In this document: positions 1 to 9,172 of the stretch, piece after piece | Position numbering within the stretch: position 1 is the stretch's first letter | How the letters are laid out: each line of letters starts with the position of its first letter | Assembly (NCBI RefSeq): GCF_013318015.2 | Contig: NZ_CP115842.1 | Location: forward strand, 806,001 to 870,000 | DNA length: 64,000 bases | Source of the DNA: Agrobacterium tumefaciens | GTDB lineage: Bacteria > Pseudomonadota > Alphaproteobacteria > Rhizobiales > Rhizobiaceae | Reading direction: 5' to 3' | Made by a program: the position numbers and the translations under genes | Notes under the pieces: model-generated | What the model saw: the letters and a program-made list of their open reading frames with translations, nothing else | Databases searched by the model: none | Told to the model about the DNA's origin: nothing

Positions 1-1250
1 AGGAGGAGAATTCTCCACAGCTTGATGCCGAGTTCCCGGGCGACAAAATAAAATGTGAAAGGCGTCGAAGTGAGCTGCCCGAAGACAAACACGATGACGA
101 TTTCCCGGATGTTTTCCGTCGGGACAAGCAATATCAACAGGATGGTAGAGATTGCCTTGACCGTCCCGGCAATCAGCACCTTGTCCGGCCTGCCGCGTGC
201 GGACAGAAACGGGCCGTTTTGAAACTGGACGCATTGCAATGCACCCAGCAGCAGCAGCGGCCGCGCAACCGCGTCGGCACCCTGCCATTGCGCGCCGAAC
301 AGGACGTTGCAGATCTCTGGCGCCAACGCAGCCGAGAGCACGAAGATCGGTGTCGAAAAGATCGAAGATATGGTGATGGATTGCTTGTACAGTTCCGCCA
401 TACGCTCCCGCTCGTGCGATATGCGGGACAGCACCGTCAACGAAACATCATATAGCGCCGCCTGAAGCAGCTGCATGAGAAGCTGATAGAGCCTGCTGCC
501 GACGGTGTAGAGCCCAAAGAGAGCAACCCCGTAACGCCCCAGGATCATGACGTCGATCAGCCGCGTGGCTCCGAAATCCACGATGCGCAGACCGAGAGCC
601 GACGAGCCGAAGCGAAGCAATTCGAAAAAAGTGTCGGGCTTGAGCGTGGTGCCCGGAAGCCAGTGCGGTTTGCGCCAGAGCCAGATCAGCGTAACAATGG
701 TTGCAACATAAGTCTGAACGACGAGGCTCCAGACGCCCAGGCCCATAATGGCGAAAGCAATCGCAACGCCACCGCCGATAATATTCGAAATGAAGGTTCT
801 TATTGCCAGCGGCCTGAACGCGAGCGCACGCCGATAATTGACTTCCTGAAAAAGCGAGGCGGTATTCAGCGGCAGCAATATACAGATTGCCACGATGATC
901 GGTGCCAGCCCTTCCACCTCGAACCAGCTTTCCAGTCTGGGCGACAGCAGACAAACAACGATGACAAACACCGTTGCCAGCGCAACGGACACATAAAATG
1001 GCAGATTGACGTCGCTTGGCTCCAGATTTCGTTTCTGCACGATCGCATCTGCGAAACCGAACTCCGACAGCATCTGGATGAGCATCAGAACCAGGCCCGC
1101 CGTGGCGACCATGCCGTAGTCGGTGGGGCTGAGGAACCGGGCAAGAACGATGAAAAGAATGGAGGTAAAAAGCTTTCCACCCCAGTTCTGGACGATGGAC
1201 CAGAAAACGCCTGTTATCGCGGCGCTGCCTATCGAACTTTGCTCCGCCAT
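1..1250 (-). CDS. Wzx-like polysaccharide flippase, C-terminus beyond window
   Basis: Reading the minus strand from the ATG at 1250 gives an open frame of about 416 codons that leaves the window without a stop. It starts MAEQSSIGSAAITGVFWSIV and carries many hydrophobic segments separated by short charged loops, including the early motif LARFLSPTDYGMVATAG that is typical of the MOP/Wzx lipid-linked oligosaccharide translocases (usual length about 480-500 aa, so roughly 70-80 residues are missing here). The expected role is flipping undecaprenyl-linked repeat units across the inner membrane for exopolysaccharide assembly, in line with the glycosyltransferases and Wzc/Wzy-like genes next to it. 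The start codon overlaps the stop of an upstream 36-codon frame (TGATG), which suggests translational coupling. Family call is strong; the substrate is unknown. Confidence 0.85.
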   Translation of the reverse strand, partial: MAEQSSIGSAAITGVFWSIVQNWGGKLFTSILFIVLARFLSPTDYGMVATAGLVLMLIQMLSEFGFADAIVQKRNLEPSDVNLPFYVSVALATVFVIVVCLLSPRLESWFEVEGLAPIIVAICILLPLNTASLFQEVNYRRALAFRPLAIRTFISNIIGGGVAIAFAIMGLGVWSLVVQTYVATIVTLIWLWRKPHWLPGTTLKPDTFFELLRFGSSALGLRIVDFGATRLIDVMILGRYGVALFGLYTVGSRLYQLLMQLLQAALYDVSLTVLSRISHERERMAELYKQSITISSIFSTPIFVLSAALAPEICNVLFGAQWQGADAVARPLLLLGALQCVQFQNGPFLSARGRPDKVLIAGTVKAISTILLILLVPTENIREIVIVFVFGQLTSTPFTFYFVARELGIKLWRILL

Positions 1251-1360
1251 CAACCTGCCGCCTGCAAAGCCGGTCGTGACAGCCCGACCACCGCAGCGGC
1301 CAGAAAACGATCGAAGTCCAGCTTAGGGAAACGGACTTTGCCGATATTGCTTTCTACCAT
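1250..1360 (-). CDS. Possible 36-aa upstream small protein coupled to the flippase
   Basis: An ATG at 1360 on the minus strand is preceded by a good ribosome binding site (AAGGAAAGAG, about 4 bases away). It opens a 36-codon frame, starting MVESNIGKVRFPKLDFDRF, whose TGA shares two bases with the flippase ATG (TGATG). The flippase itself has only a poor Shine-Dalgarno sequence, so ribosomes may reach it by termination-reinitiation. The peptide has no recognised domain; its middle could form an amphipathic helix. It is either a real small membrane-associated protein or a leader that sets flippase expression. It lies 51 bases after the end of the glycosyltransferase and is presumably in the same transcript. 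Confidence 0.4.
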   Translation of the reverse strand: MVESNIGKVRFPKLDFDRFLAAAVVGLSRPALQAAG

Positions 1361-1411
1361 GTGCTCTTTCCTTGGAAGAAACGCTTGCAACGGACCCGGT
1401 CCGTTGCCGGT

Positions 1412-2647
1412 CTAAGATGCGCGTAAGGTTCGGCTTTCCCTGCTTTTCGCCAGTACGTCCTCGTAGAGCTTCACATAGTTCTCACCCACCCGGCGCGAGG
1501 TGGATTCCTCGACGATATTTCCGAAATCGGCCTCTGTCGGCAATTGCGAGCGCGAAAGCGTCAACACCCGGCGAATGCGTGCGGCAAGGTCCGTGGCGTT
1601 GCCCGGTTCGAACAGCCAGTCGTGGTTGGTCTCGCCGATCAGTTCTGGAATGCCGCCCGAGGCCGCGCCGATGACCGGCACCCCCATCGCGTAAGCCTCG
1701 TAGATGGTGCGCGGCGAAGGTTCAGCCCAGAAGGAGGGAACGATGAGCACATCGATCTCTTCGAAGAATTCCTTCGGCTTTGCCCAGCCGACGAACTCGA
1801 TCGGCAGGTCGCCGGCCTGGGCCTTGAAGCGTTCGATGGAATCGTCCATCGCGTGGCCGGCAACAAGACAGCGCCAGTTACCGTGGCCGATTTCCCTGAA
1901 GGCGTCGACCATGTTGCCGACACCCTTTTCCGTGTTGATGCGGCCGATATATCCGAAGGTCATCGGCTTGCCGGTTCGGTCGATCTGCCTGCGTGCGACC
2001 GGGTCGCCCTCTGGAACCGTGCAGGAATAAAAGATCACACGGCGCATGCTTTCCGGCAGGTGATGGAAAAGCCCGTGATCGACATGGGTTTTAAGGATTT
2101 CCGTGCCAACGCTTGCCACCGCGCCGATGTAGCGCTGCGTGAATTTCTTGGTGAAATTCACCACCTGACAGCCGAGATGGATGTGTTCGCAGGGCTTGCC
2201 ACCCTTGAACATGGCGGCGTTACCGCACAAAAGATCATATTCGCAGATCGTGTGGACGATCGGAATGTTGCGCTTGTGCGCCGCCCGCCACACCAGCGTC
2301 GTCACATCCAGCAGCGAGTGCGTATTGAGAACATCCGGCTTGAAATCGTCAAGAACGGCTTCGAACTGCTTCTCGACGTTGAAATTCCATTGCTGCTTGA
2401 TCTTCTGCATACGCCTTTGCTGCGGCGTATATTGTGGCCAGTCCTCGAGCCAGAAATCGTTATTGTGGAACATGCGGTAAACGCTGACGCCATTGCGCAC
2501 CGTTTTGGGTTCGGCCTGCCGCTCTATGCAGGCGGCACCGACCTCATGCCCCATGGAGACGAGTTCCTCGGCAAGATGTTCGACCGAGCGTTCGCACCCG
2601 CCAACGATATGCGGCGGATAAAGGCTGCTGAGATGGAGAATTCGCAT
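1412..2647 (-). CDS. GT4-family glycosyltransferase
   Basis: This 411-aa cytoplasmic protein begins MRILHLSSLYPPHIVGGCER, the N-terminal beta-strand and glycine-rich loop of GT-B fold, family 4 glycosyltransferases. The C-terminal half shows FGYIGRINTEKGV, then VPSFWAEPSPRTIYEAYAMG with the family-4 E-x7-E type nucleotide-sugar binding region, then GIPELI. It should transfer a sugar from a nucleotide donor to a lipid-linked repeat unit; donor and acceptor cannot be read from sequence. It is upstream of the flippase on the same strand and closely resembles the GT4 encoded at 11524, which shares the same opening motif and internal NTHSL segment, so the two are probably paralogues. It is divergent from the glycoside hydrolase gene at 3104. 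Confidence 0.88.
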   Translation of the reverse strand: MRILHLSSLYPPHIVGGCERSVEHLAEELVSMGHEVGAACIERQAEPKTVRNGVSVYRMFHNNDFWLEDWPQYTPQQRRMQKIKQQWNFNVEKQFEAVLDDFKPDVLNTHSLLDVTTLVWRAAHKRNIPIVHTICEYDLLCGNAAMFKGGKPCEHIHLGCQVVNFTKKFTQRYIGAVASVGTEILKTHVDHGLFHHLPESMRRVIFYSCTVPEGDPVARRQIDRTGKPMTFGYIGRINTEKGVGNMVDAFREIGHGNWRCLVAGHAMDDSIERFKAQAGDLPIEFVGWAKPKEFFEEIDVLIVPSFWAEPSPRTIYEAYAMGVPVIGAASGGIPELIGETNHDWLFEPGNATDLAARIRRVLTLSRSQLPTEADFGNIVEESTSRRVGENYVKLYEDVLAKSRESRTLRAS

Positions 2648-3103
2648 ACGGATACGCTCTATTTCCTTATCGAAAATTTATGACTTCCGCTTGGCCTCGC
2701 CCATGTTCCCGGATACTCCGGGACCAATGAGACATGTGCAAAAAACACAAAAGGCAGAGCAGATTTAACGCTTGAAAATATGAATAACCAAAAATCCACT
2801 TTCAAAAAGCACGGGAACTGACGGCATTTCAAGTGCTTTTTTTCGCGGCGCGACAAAAGTCGTGCCGTGTTGCGAAAAGAACCTGTCCCGTGTTAGCTTC
2901 ATTCTCATATGAAAAAACGTACGGGCGGAAGCGGTGAATTCTGTTTCGTCCGCAGATAATATCATTAATTTATATATTTATTTCATTTCAGAAACATGGA
3001 TTTGATGGCGAAAACTTCCAGGACAATCTGACATCTTGAGAGGCGCCGACGATATGATCGCGGCTGCTTTTTATAATCTCGCCGGAATGACCAGGAGACG
3101 CAG
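2648..3103. other. 456-bp divergent intergenic region with two adjacent hairpins
   Basis: No convincing gene is present here; the short minus frames have no ribosome binding site or protein-like composition. The region must carry the promoters for the divergent glycosyltransferase and glycoside hydrolase genes. Two hairpins lie side by side. The first has arms AAAAAGCAC (2804-2812) and GTGCTTTTT (2833-2841) and runs into seven T residues on the plus strand. The second has arms CGGCGCGAC (2846-2854) and GTCGTGCCG (2859-2867) around AAAA. The first has the form of a terminator for an unrecognised plus-strand transcript. The stretch 2950-2995 is very AT-rich and promoter-like, but I could not assign a -35/-10 pair. 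Confidence 0.45.
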
Positions 3104-4432
3104 ATGAACGGAAAACAGCCGGTCACCATGGGCCACCTGACACGGCGCGGCCTGCTTTCAGCCGCACCTTTCGCACTGGTTGCCGCCACGGGTGTGCGCC
3201 CCGCTTTCGCGCAGACTCAATCCGTTTTTTCGGCCAGCACGGAAGCCTTTTTGGACAGTGTGGGCGTGTGTGGCCATTTCGCCCGCACGAACGGCATTTA
3301 TCCGGAAAGCTTCGAGCGCATCCTGCCTGAACTGGAAGCGCTTGGTGTGGGCCACCTGCGTGACGATGGACTGATTACCGCAAGGGACAGCCGCAACAGC
3401 CCGGCTTTCCAGCGCCTGCGCAGGATTGTGGCGGCCAACGTTCGCCTCACGATCATCTGTTACGACAATCTCAACCCCTACGTCTCAACGCCACTGAACA
3501 GGATTGCCGATTTCTACGACTGGTGCGACGGCGGCATCGAAGTTTTCGAAGGCAGCAATGAACCGACGCTGACGAAAGACCCGGCCAATGCGCCGCGCAT
3601 TTCGGCAGAGCATCAGGCTGCACTTTTTGCAACGATCCGCTCAACTCCGGCCGTGAGCAACGTACCGCTTGTCGCGCCAAGCTATGTCCAGGCGAATACG
3701 GCGCTGGCGCTAAACCTGCAGAACGTATGCGACTTCGGCAATATTCACCCCTACGCCGGAATGGAACATCCCGAAACGACTGGGCCGGGGGCGCTCTCCA
3801 AATCTGTCGCGGCCTCGGCGCATATAGCAGCCGGCCGGCCGGTGCTCGCCACTGAGATCGGGTACCACACCTCACTGCAACCGAAGACCTTCCATTTTCC
3901 CGTCACCGAAGGCATCAAGGCGCGCTACATGCCGCGCACGCTCCTGTGGTCCTTCATCAGCGGCATCCGCCGGGCTTATATCTATGAAATGGTCTCCAGC
4001 TTTGCCGAAGACGAGACAAATCCGGAATCGTCCTTCGGCCTGCTGCGCCACGATCTGAGCCGGACCCCTGCGTACGGGGCCGTTCGTGCCCTTCTTGCGC
4101 TTTGCAAGGCAAGTCGACAAACAGAGCCAGCGGAACGCAGCCTCGCTTTCCTCAACGATGATTCCGAAAGGTTTTCCCTGCGCCTGACAAGACCAGACGG
4201 CGCGCTGCTCGCCCCGGTGTGGCTTGGCATACGCGGCTGGCAATGGCCGGCGCGGATCGAAAATCCGCCAGCCGAACGTGCAATGGCCTTTTCGGTAACC
4301 GGCCCGCATAGCCAAGTCATCGCGCACCGGTTCGGCGATGACGGTTCCGTAAGCCAGCGGGTGATCGCAAAGGAAGGTGGGCAATACCGGCTTTCCGTCA
4401 GCGACCAGCTTACGGTGCTGGAGGTTTTCTGA
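3104..4432 (+). CDS. Tat-exported clan-A-like glycoside hydrolase
   Basis: The 442-aa product opens with a twin-arginine signal, TRRGLLSAAPFALVAATG followed by RPAFA, so it is probably exported folded to the periplasm or outside. The body resembles GH39/GH5-like (beta/alpha)8 barrels: EGSNEP places a candidate acid/base Glu153 after Asn152, and LATEIGYHT places a candidate nucleophile Glu251. The ATG at 3104 has an AGGAG box eight bases upstream; a second ATG at 3128 lies just before the RR motif. Given its neighbours it may trim or depolymerise the polysaccharide made here, as similar enzymes do in other EPS loci. The precise family is not certain; the TIM-barrel hydrolase call rests on the two glutamate motifs. 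Confidence 0.75.
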   Translation: MNGKQPVTMGHLTRRGLLSAAPFALVAATGVRPAFAQTQSVFSASTEAFLDSVGVCGHFARTNGIYPESFERILPELEALGVGHLRDDGLITARDSRNSPAFQRLRRIVAANVRLTIICYDNLNPYVSTPLNRIADFYDWCDGGIEVFEGSNEPTLTKDPANAPRISAEHQAALFATIRSTPAVSNVPLVAPSYVQANTALALNLQNVCDFGNIHPYAGMEHPETTGPGALSKSVAASAHIAAGRPVLATEIGYHTSLQPKTFHFPVTEGIKARYMPRTLLWSFISGIRRAYIYEMVSSFAEDETNPESSFGLLRHDLSRTPAYGAVRALLALCKASRQTEPAERSLAFLNDDSERFSLRLTRPDGALLAPVWLGIRGWQWPARIENPPAERAMAFSVTGPHSQVIAHRFGDDGSVSQRVIAKEGGQYRLSVSDQLTVLEVF

Positions 4433-4572
4433 ACGGCGTGCGGGCGAAAATTTCCGGCCGACAAATTTTATATATCGTGTCAGCCTATTGCATGATAGCC
4501 TTCTGAAATAGAGCACTTTTGCTCGCTGCTGCGAGCGCAAAATATTACTGTATAAATTTTTTCTTTTTATAG

Positions 4573-5691
4573 ATGATGACGATGCAAAAAATTGAAAAAG
4601 CGCCTGTTTCCGGGGCGCAGCGTCTCGATATTCTTCAAATGATGCGCGCCCTGGCGGCAATCATGATTGTTGCGCTGCACGCGCAGGTGAACTGGGAGTT
4701 CTCGCTCGTCAACCTCCATCTCCTGAGGCTGGGTGCGGGCGTAGATCTGTTTTTCGTCATTTCCGGCTTTGTCATCGTTTATGCCTCCCGGCCGTATTTC
4801 GCAGCGGAGGGAGGGCGCTCGGCCTTTCTTGTGCGCCGGCTTCTCCGCATCCTTCCTCTTTACTGGTTCGTGTTGACCATGCGGCTCGCCATGGCCGCGG
4901 TCGCCGTTCTTCTCAGCGCCAAGGCCTTCCCGTCCTTGCAGGCCGTCCTAACCTCCTACCTCTTCATTCCCTATGACAGCATGGGTTATGGTGACGCTTA
5001 TCCGTTTCCAATCATCGATCTGGGCTGGACGCTGAATTACGAGATGTTTTTTTATGTCGTATTCGCGGTTTTTATCTTCTTGCCGCTGGAACGCGCCGTG
5101 CTGACAACAGCGGCTGTGCTGCTCGCCGCAGTGCTCATCGGCTCCAACTTCAGTCTCGCCTTGCCGTTTAGTTTCTGGTTTCAGCCCATCATTCTGGAGT
5201 TCGTGGCGGGAATGTTGCTCGCCGTGCTTTTCCTGCGCGGCGTGCGCCTGCCGCCCTTGCTGGGGATTGCGGTGGCCCTTTGCGGCGTGGCGATCTGGAC
5301 GCTTATCGATCTGAAAAGGTTCGAATTCCAATGCAATCCGGGCTGTTATTCCTATACCCGGCTGCTCGTTTTTGGCGGTGGCGCGATTTTCCTGATGGCC
5401 GCGGCAACCCTGACCAGGGGCATCTCCCTGCCCCGTTTTGCGCAGCCACTGGCGAAACTGGGCGATTCCTCCTACGCGCTTTACCTGCTGCACCCGTTCA
5501 TCTTTCGGGCATTCCTAGTTGCTTCCGGCGGCATCACCTGGCCGCAGGAGTGGAAAAATGTCGTCTATCTCATCGTCGTCGCCAGCACCATCGCCATCGC
5601 CCACGCATTTCACGTCCTTGTCGAAACGCCCGCAAATATCTGGCTTCGTGACCGGCTGATAACACCCCGGCGAAAAGTCGCCGTGTCCTGA
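4573..5691 (+). CDS. Acyltransferase-3 family membrane protein
   Basis: This 372-aa protein has about ten hydrophobic segments and the acyltransferase-3 (OafA/ExoZ-like) landmarks: LDILQMMRALAAIMIVALHA with the conserved His in the first membrane segment, then FVISGFVI and RRLLRILPLYW. Members add acetyl, succinyl or similar groups to sugars on the membrane. It probably decorates the exopolysaccharide or its lipid-linked repeat unit. Three ATGs occur close together (4573, 4576, 4582) and none has a visible Shine-Dalgarno sequence, since the upstream bases are T-rich; the first is used here. It is separated by about 140 AT-rich bases from the hydrolase gene and may have its own promoter. Confidence 0.88.
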   Translation: MMTMQKIEKAPVSGAQRLDILQMMRALAAIMIVALHAQVNWEFSLVNLHLLRLGAGVDLFFVISGFVIVYASRPYFAAEGGRSAFLVRRLLRILPLYWFVLTMRLAMAAVAVLLSAKAFPSLQAVLTSYLFIPYDSMGYGDAYPFPIIDLGWTLNYEMFFYVVFAVFIFLPLERAVLTTAAVLLAAVLIGSNFSLALPFSFWFQPIILEFVAGMLLAVLFLRGVRLPPLLGIAVALCGVAIWTLIDLKRFEFQCNPGCYSYTRLLVFGGGAIFLMAAATLTRGISLPRFAQPLAKLGDSSYALYLLHPFIFRAFLVASGGITWPQEWKNVVYLIVVASTIAIAHAFHVLVETPANIWLRDRLITPRRKVAVS

Positions 5692-5877
5692 CGCCCAGAG
5701 AAAAGTCCGCGTGTCTGCTGTTAAGTATACCCCGAAGTTCCGTTCACAAGTTTATTTTAGCACTTGATCGTTAGCTAAGGCTGTGCGATTTAAAAAGAAA
5801 ATTTTAGATGTTGGATAACCATATTCAGCATTTCAGCTTACTTAAAATCGTATTTTTTAAAAATTTGGAGAGTTGTG

Positions 5878-6786
5878 ATGTCCCGCCTTCGTATTGGCTC
5901 GGCGCTCACTGGTGCGGTATTGATCACCAGCCTCGGTCTTTTTTCCGCAGTCGCCAACGCCCAGAACGTGGAACCAGCGCCGCCAGCTGCCGGGCAGCAG
6001 ACGCCGCCGGTACAGACTGCGACAACTGGCGCACCCGTAAAGGCCGCCGACGAAACCAACGCCGCATTTCTGGCTCGCGTTAACAGCTCCAATCCGGACA
6101 CGGTTTCCCTTGCTGCCGCGGAACTGTTCAAGCAGTCTCCGACGCAGGCAACGGTCAAGGATCTGGCCGGCATCGCTTCCAGCACCGATGCGGCAAACGC
6201 CGACATGGCGGGAAAGGTGACGAACGGCTTTCCGATCATTGCCGTTTCCACCAGCGCGGCGCAGTTCTCCGAACAGCTTTCTGGCCTGATCCTGAGCGAC
6301 TCCAGCCAGTTGCCCACCATCGTCGCACTGGCCCAGAAGGTCGGCAACAAGGACTTCTCCGAAGTTGTCGGCGAAGGTCTGGCACTCGCCTATTCTACGG
6401 CGATGCAGAGGGGCAACACGATACTTGCCGCCGCAATCCAGTTGCAGACCAAGGGTGTCGGCGTGCCCTCCGATCTTCTGATCGCCTTTAGCGAAAATAT
6501 TCAGGGAACGGCGGCGGGTCCGGCAGCGCCTGCGGCAGCTGCAGCTGCTGCCTCACCGATCGGTGGGGCTGGCTCTTCACCTGCAAGCGGCAACAGCATT
6601 GGCGGCTCGGGAGCGGCGGGCTCACCAGCAGGTACGGCACAGGCCGGCGGCGGAGCCGCACCGGTTGGCGGTGGCGGCAGCGGTGGCAGCACCGGCAGCG
6701 GCGGAACCACCACAACCAACAACTTCTTTGCCGCGCCCCTTTCAACCGGCAGCACCAGCACGCCAGTCAGCACAAGTCCCGTTTGA
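5878..6786 (+). CDS. Secreted Ala/Gly/Ser-rich protein of the EPS locus
   Basis: A Sec signal peptide is clear (MSRLRIGSALTGAVLITSLG, cleavage after AVANA). The mature protein has an alpha-helical central part (about residues 55-210) and a low-complexity tail of Ala, Gly, Ser and Thr that ends TSTPVSTSPV. The tail includes an alanine run and Gly-Gly-Ser blocks. I do not recognise the family. The ATG at 5878 fits the TTGGAG box seven bases upstream; an in-frame GTG at 5875 is less likely. It precedes the Wzc/ExoP-like gene, so a periplasmic or surface role in polysaccharide assembly or retention is plausible but inferred. The 186-base upstream region is AT-rich and may hold a promoter. Confidence 0.75.
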   Translation: MSRLRIGSALTGAVLITSLGLFSAVANAQNVEPAPPAAGQQTPPVQTATTGAPVKAADETNAAFLARVNSSNPDTVSLAAAELFKQSPTQATVKDLAGIASSTDAANADMAGKVTNGFPIIAVSTSAAQFSEQLSGLILSDSSQLPTIVALAQKVGNKDFSEVVGEGLALAYSTAMQRGNTILAAAIQLQTKGVGVPSDLLIAFSENIQGTAAGPAAPAAAAAAASPIGGAGSSPASGNSIGGSGAAGSPAGTAQAGGGAAPVGGGGSGGSTGSGGTTTTNNFFAAPLSTGSTSTPVSTSPV

Positions 6787-6849
6787 ACCCGGTTTTGCCG
6801 CCCTTCCTGCGGGAATGGCGGCCGCCTGTCCTACCATGCAACCGAGACT

Positions 6850-6870
6850 TGGCGGGTGCCACGCCCGCCA
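6850..6870. repeat. 7-bp stem-loop before the Wzc/ExoP-like gene
   Basis: A perfect inverted repeat has arms TGGCGGG (6850-6856) and CCCGCCA (6864-6870) around a 7-base loop. It is followed by A residues on the plus strand, so it is not a conventional terminator for the upstream gene. It lies 47 bases before the chosen start of the co-polymerase and could affect mRNA stability or ribosome access. Confidence 0.5.
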
Positions 6871-6916
6871 AAAAGAGCGAGGCTGACAGTTGTTGCAAAG
6901 GCACGATCCCCTGACT

Positions 6917-9172
6917 ATGGCCGATATCGACAAAAGCGGATTTACAGCCGACTTTATCGATATAGACGCCGTTCTTGCCACGGTCCGCCGACAGTGGCGC
7001 GTCGTTCTCGCGGCAGTCGCCATTGCCGGGACAATCGGTCTCGCTTACGCCGCGACGGCCGTTCCGATCTATTCAGCTTCGGCTACCCTTTTGATCGACC
7101 GCAACAACAGCCAGGTCGTCGAGCAGCTTTCGACAATCGGCGGCGTCGTGGAGGACGAGGCTTCCATTCTCAGCCAGGTCGAGGTCCTGCAATCGGAAAC
7201 CATCGGGATTGCCGTCGTCGACAGTTTGAACCTGACGGAAAATCAGGAATTCAGGGCAAACCGCGCCTCGCTTCTGAGTTCGATATTCGGCACCATCCGT
7301 TCGCTCGTCAACGTTTCGCAATGGTTCTCACCGGCGAAAGAGACCGTCATCGATGACGGCACCCTGAAGCGGGCGCTGTCGGACCGGCTGCTGGACGGTC
7401 TCAGCGTCAAGCGTATCGGCCGGACCTACGCGCTGGAACTGACCTACAACTCGACATCACCGGTTCTAGCCGCCCAGATCGTCAATGCGGTGGCGTCGGC
7501 CTATCTGGTGGACAAGCTGAACTCCAAATACGAGGCGACGAAGCGGGCCAGCGACTGGTTGTCCGACCGTATTGCCGAGTTGCGTCAGCGGGCACTCGAC
7601 ACCGACCTTGCCGTACAGAAATTTCGCGCTGAACACGGCTTGATCGAGACCGGCAATAACGGCCTGCTTTCCGATCAGCAACTGGCCGAGTCCAACAGCG
7701 CGCTTATTCTGGCGCAGTCGGAAACGGCGAGGTCGCGAGCGCGGGTACAACGCATCGAACATATCCTTGCCACAGACGATGTCGACGCCGTCGTCACCGA
7801 TATTCTCGAGAGCTCGGTCGCGAACGATCTGCGCAAGAAATATCTCGAATCCTCGAAGATCGAAACGGAAATCACCCGCAGGCTTGGCAGCAACCATGTT
7901 CAGGCGGTGCGTCTGCGCAACGAAATGCAAGAATACCGCCGGCTGATGTTCCAGGAAATCAGCCGTATTGCGCAAAGTTACAAGAGCGATTTGGAGGTTT
8001 CGGAAGCAAGAGAGAAATCACTTGCGGAGAGCGTTGCCAAGGCTACCAGCGTCAGCAACTCGGCCAGCCAGACCCAGGTTCAGCTCCGCGAATTGCAGCG
8101 TGAGGCGGAAACTTACAAGAACATGTATCAGACCTTCCTGCAGCGTTATCAGGAAGCGATGCAGCAGCAATCCTTCCCCGTAACGGAAGCACGCGTGATT
8201 TCGAGGGCAGTTCCGCCCAACATTCCAAGCAAACCGAACAAACCGCTACTTTTGGCGCTGTTCATGATCATGGGCGCCGCGGCCGGCGGTGGCATCGCCA
8301 TGTTTCGCGAGTTCCGCGACCGTTTCTTCCGCACCGGAGAACAGGTTCGCGACGTTCTCGGGCTGGAATTTCTGGGCAACACCCCGCTCGTCCAGAACAA
8401 GCCGGGCACGGATGTGTTGCCAAAGGGACAGGAGGGGCCGCCTACCGCCACACGCCCGTCCAGCGTTGCCCGCTACACTGTCGATCACCCGCTATCGTCC
8501 TTCGCCGAAACGCTGCGCAGCACACGGCTTGCGATAGATCTTGGCATTCCCCCGAAAACCGGCGCGCGGGTGGTGGGCGTCGTATCGGCGTTGCCGAGCG
8601 AGGGCAAATCGACGATCTCCATCAATCTGGCTCAGCTTCTGGCCGGACAAGGAGCAAGGGTTCTTCTGCTGGATGCGGATATTCGCAACCCGGGCGCCAC
8701 GCGCGCTTTGGGGCGCCATGCTGCAGAAGGCCTGCTCGAAGTGCTGTTAGAAGGCCGCAATATGCGCGATGTGCTGCTGCACGACGAAAAGACGCGGCTC
8801 GCTTTCCTGCCAACGGTCGTCAAGCAGCGCGTACCGCACTCCTCCGAGCTGCTGACATCGGCGCAAATGTACAAATTGCTGGCCGAAGCGAGCAGTCTCT
8901 TCGACTACATCATCGTCGATCTGCCGCCTCTCGGGCCGGTGGTGGACGCCCGCGCGATGGCCGGCCGAATCGACGGTTTCGTCTTCGTCACAGAGTGGGG
9001 CAAAACCGCCCGCAGGGCGGTACGCAATACAATTGAAAACGAAGTCCAGATCCGCAAGAAGTGTCTCGGTGTCATCCTCAACAAGGTGGACACGGAAAAG
9101 CTGAAGCTTTACCGGGCTTACGGTTCAAGCGAATATTATCACGCGCGCTACACGCGATATTACCATGATTAG
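6917..9172 (+). CDS. Wzc/ExoP-type chain-length determinant and tyrosine autokinase
   Basis: The product combines an N-terminal Wzz domain (FIDIDAVLATVRRQWRVVLAA, first membrane helix), a long periplasmic coiled-coil part, a second membrane helix (LLLALFMIMGAAAGGG) and a C-terminal BY-kinase. The kinase shows Walker A LPSEGKST (Lys564), Walker A' LLLDADIRNP and Walker B DYIIVDLPPLG. The tail is tyrosine-rich (YRAYGSSEYYHARYTRYYHD), the usual autophosphorylation cluster. It should control polymer length and export together with Wzy and an outer-membrane channel; no wza-like gene is visible here. The start is ambiguous: TTG at 6890 has a GAGG box, whereas ATG at 6917 begins the conserved MADIDKSGF; the ATG is reported. 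Its stop overlaps the next start by eight bases. Confidence 0.93.
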   Translation: MADIDKSGFTADFIDIDAVLATVRRQWRVVLAAVAIAGTIGLAYAATAVPIYSASATLLIDRNNSQVVEQLSTIGGVVEDEASILSQVEVLQSETIGIAVVDSLNLTENQEFRANRASLLSSIFGTIRSLVNVSQWFSPAKETVIDDGTLKRALSDRLLDGLSVKRIGRTYALELTYNSTSPVLAAQIVNAVASAYLVDKLNSKYEATKRASDWLSDRIAELRQRALDTDLAVQKFRAEHGLIETGNNGLLSDQQLAESNSALILAQSETARSRARVQRIEHILATDDVDAVVTDILESSVANDLRKKYLESSKIETEITRRLGSNHVQAVRLRNEMQEYRRLMFQEISRIAQSYKSDLEVSEAREKSLAESVAKATSVSNSASQTQVQLRELQREAETYKNMYQTFLQRYQEAMQQQSFPVTEARVISRAVPPNIPSKPNKPLLLALFMIMGAAAGGGIAMFREFRDRFFRTGEQVRDVLGLEFLGNTPLVQNKPGTDVLPKGQEGPPTATRPSSVARYTVDHPLSSFAETLRSTRLAIDLGIPPKTGARVVGVVSALPSEGKSTISINLAQLLAGQGARVLLLDADIRNPGATRALGRHAAEGLLEVLLEGRNMRDVLLHDEKTRLAFLPTVVKQRVPHSSELLTSAQMYKLLAEASSLFDYIIVDLPPLGPVVDARAMAGRIDGFVFVTEWGKTARRAVRNTIENEVQIRKKCLGVILNKVDTEKLKLYRAYGSSEYYHARYTRYYHD

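Noticed and set aside
6640..6720. Possible tandem repeat or CRISPR-like array in Gly/Ser codons
   Set aside because: The repetition is low-complexity coding sequence without constant repeat and spacer units.
6501..6773. Pro/Leu-rich minus-strand frame
   Set aside because: Shadow of the Gly/Ser-rich tail of the secreted protein.
6797..6822. GCCGCC/GGCGGC inverted repeat after the secreted protein gene
   Set aside because: Short arms in a GC-rich stretch with no U-run; cannot be separated from chance.
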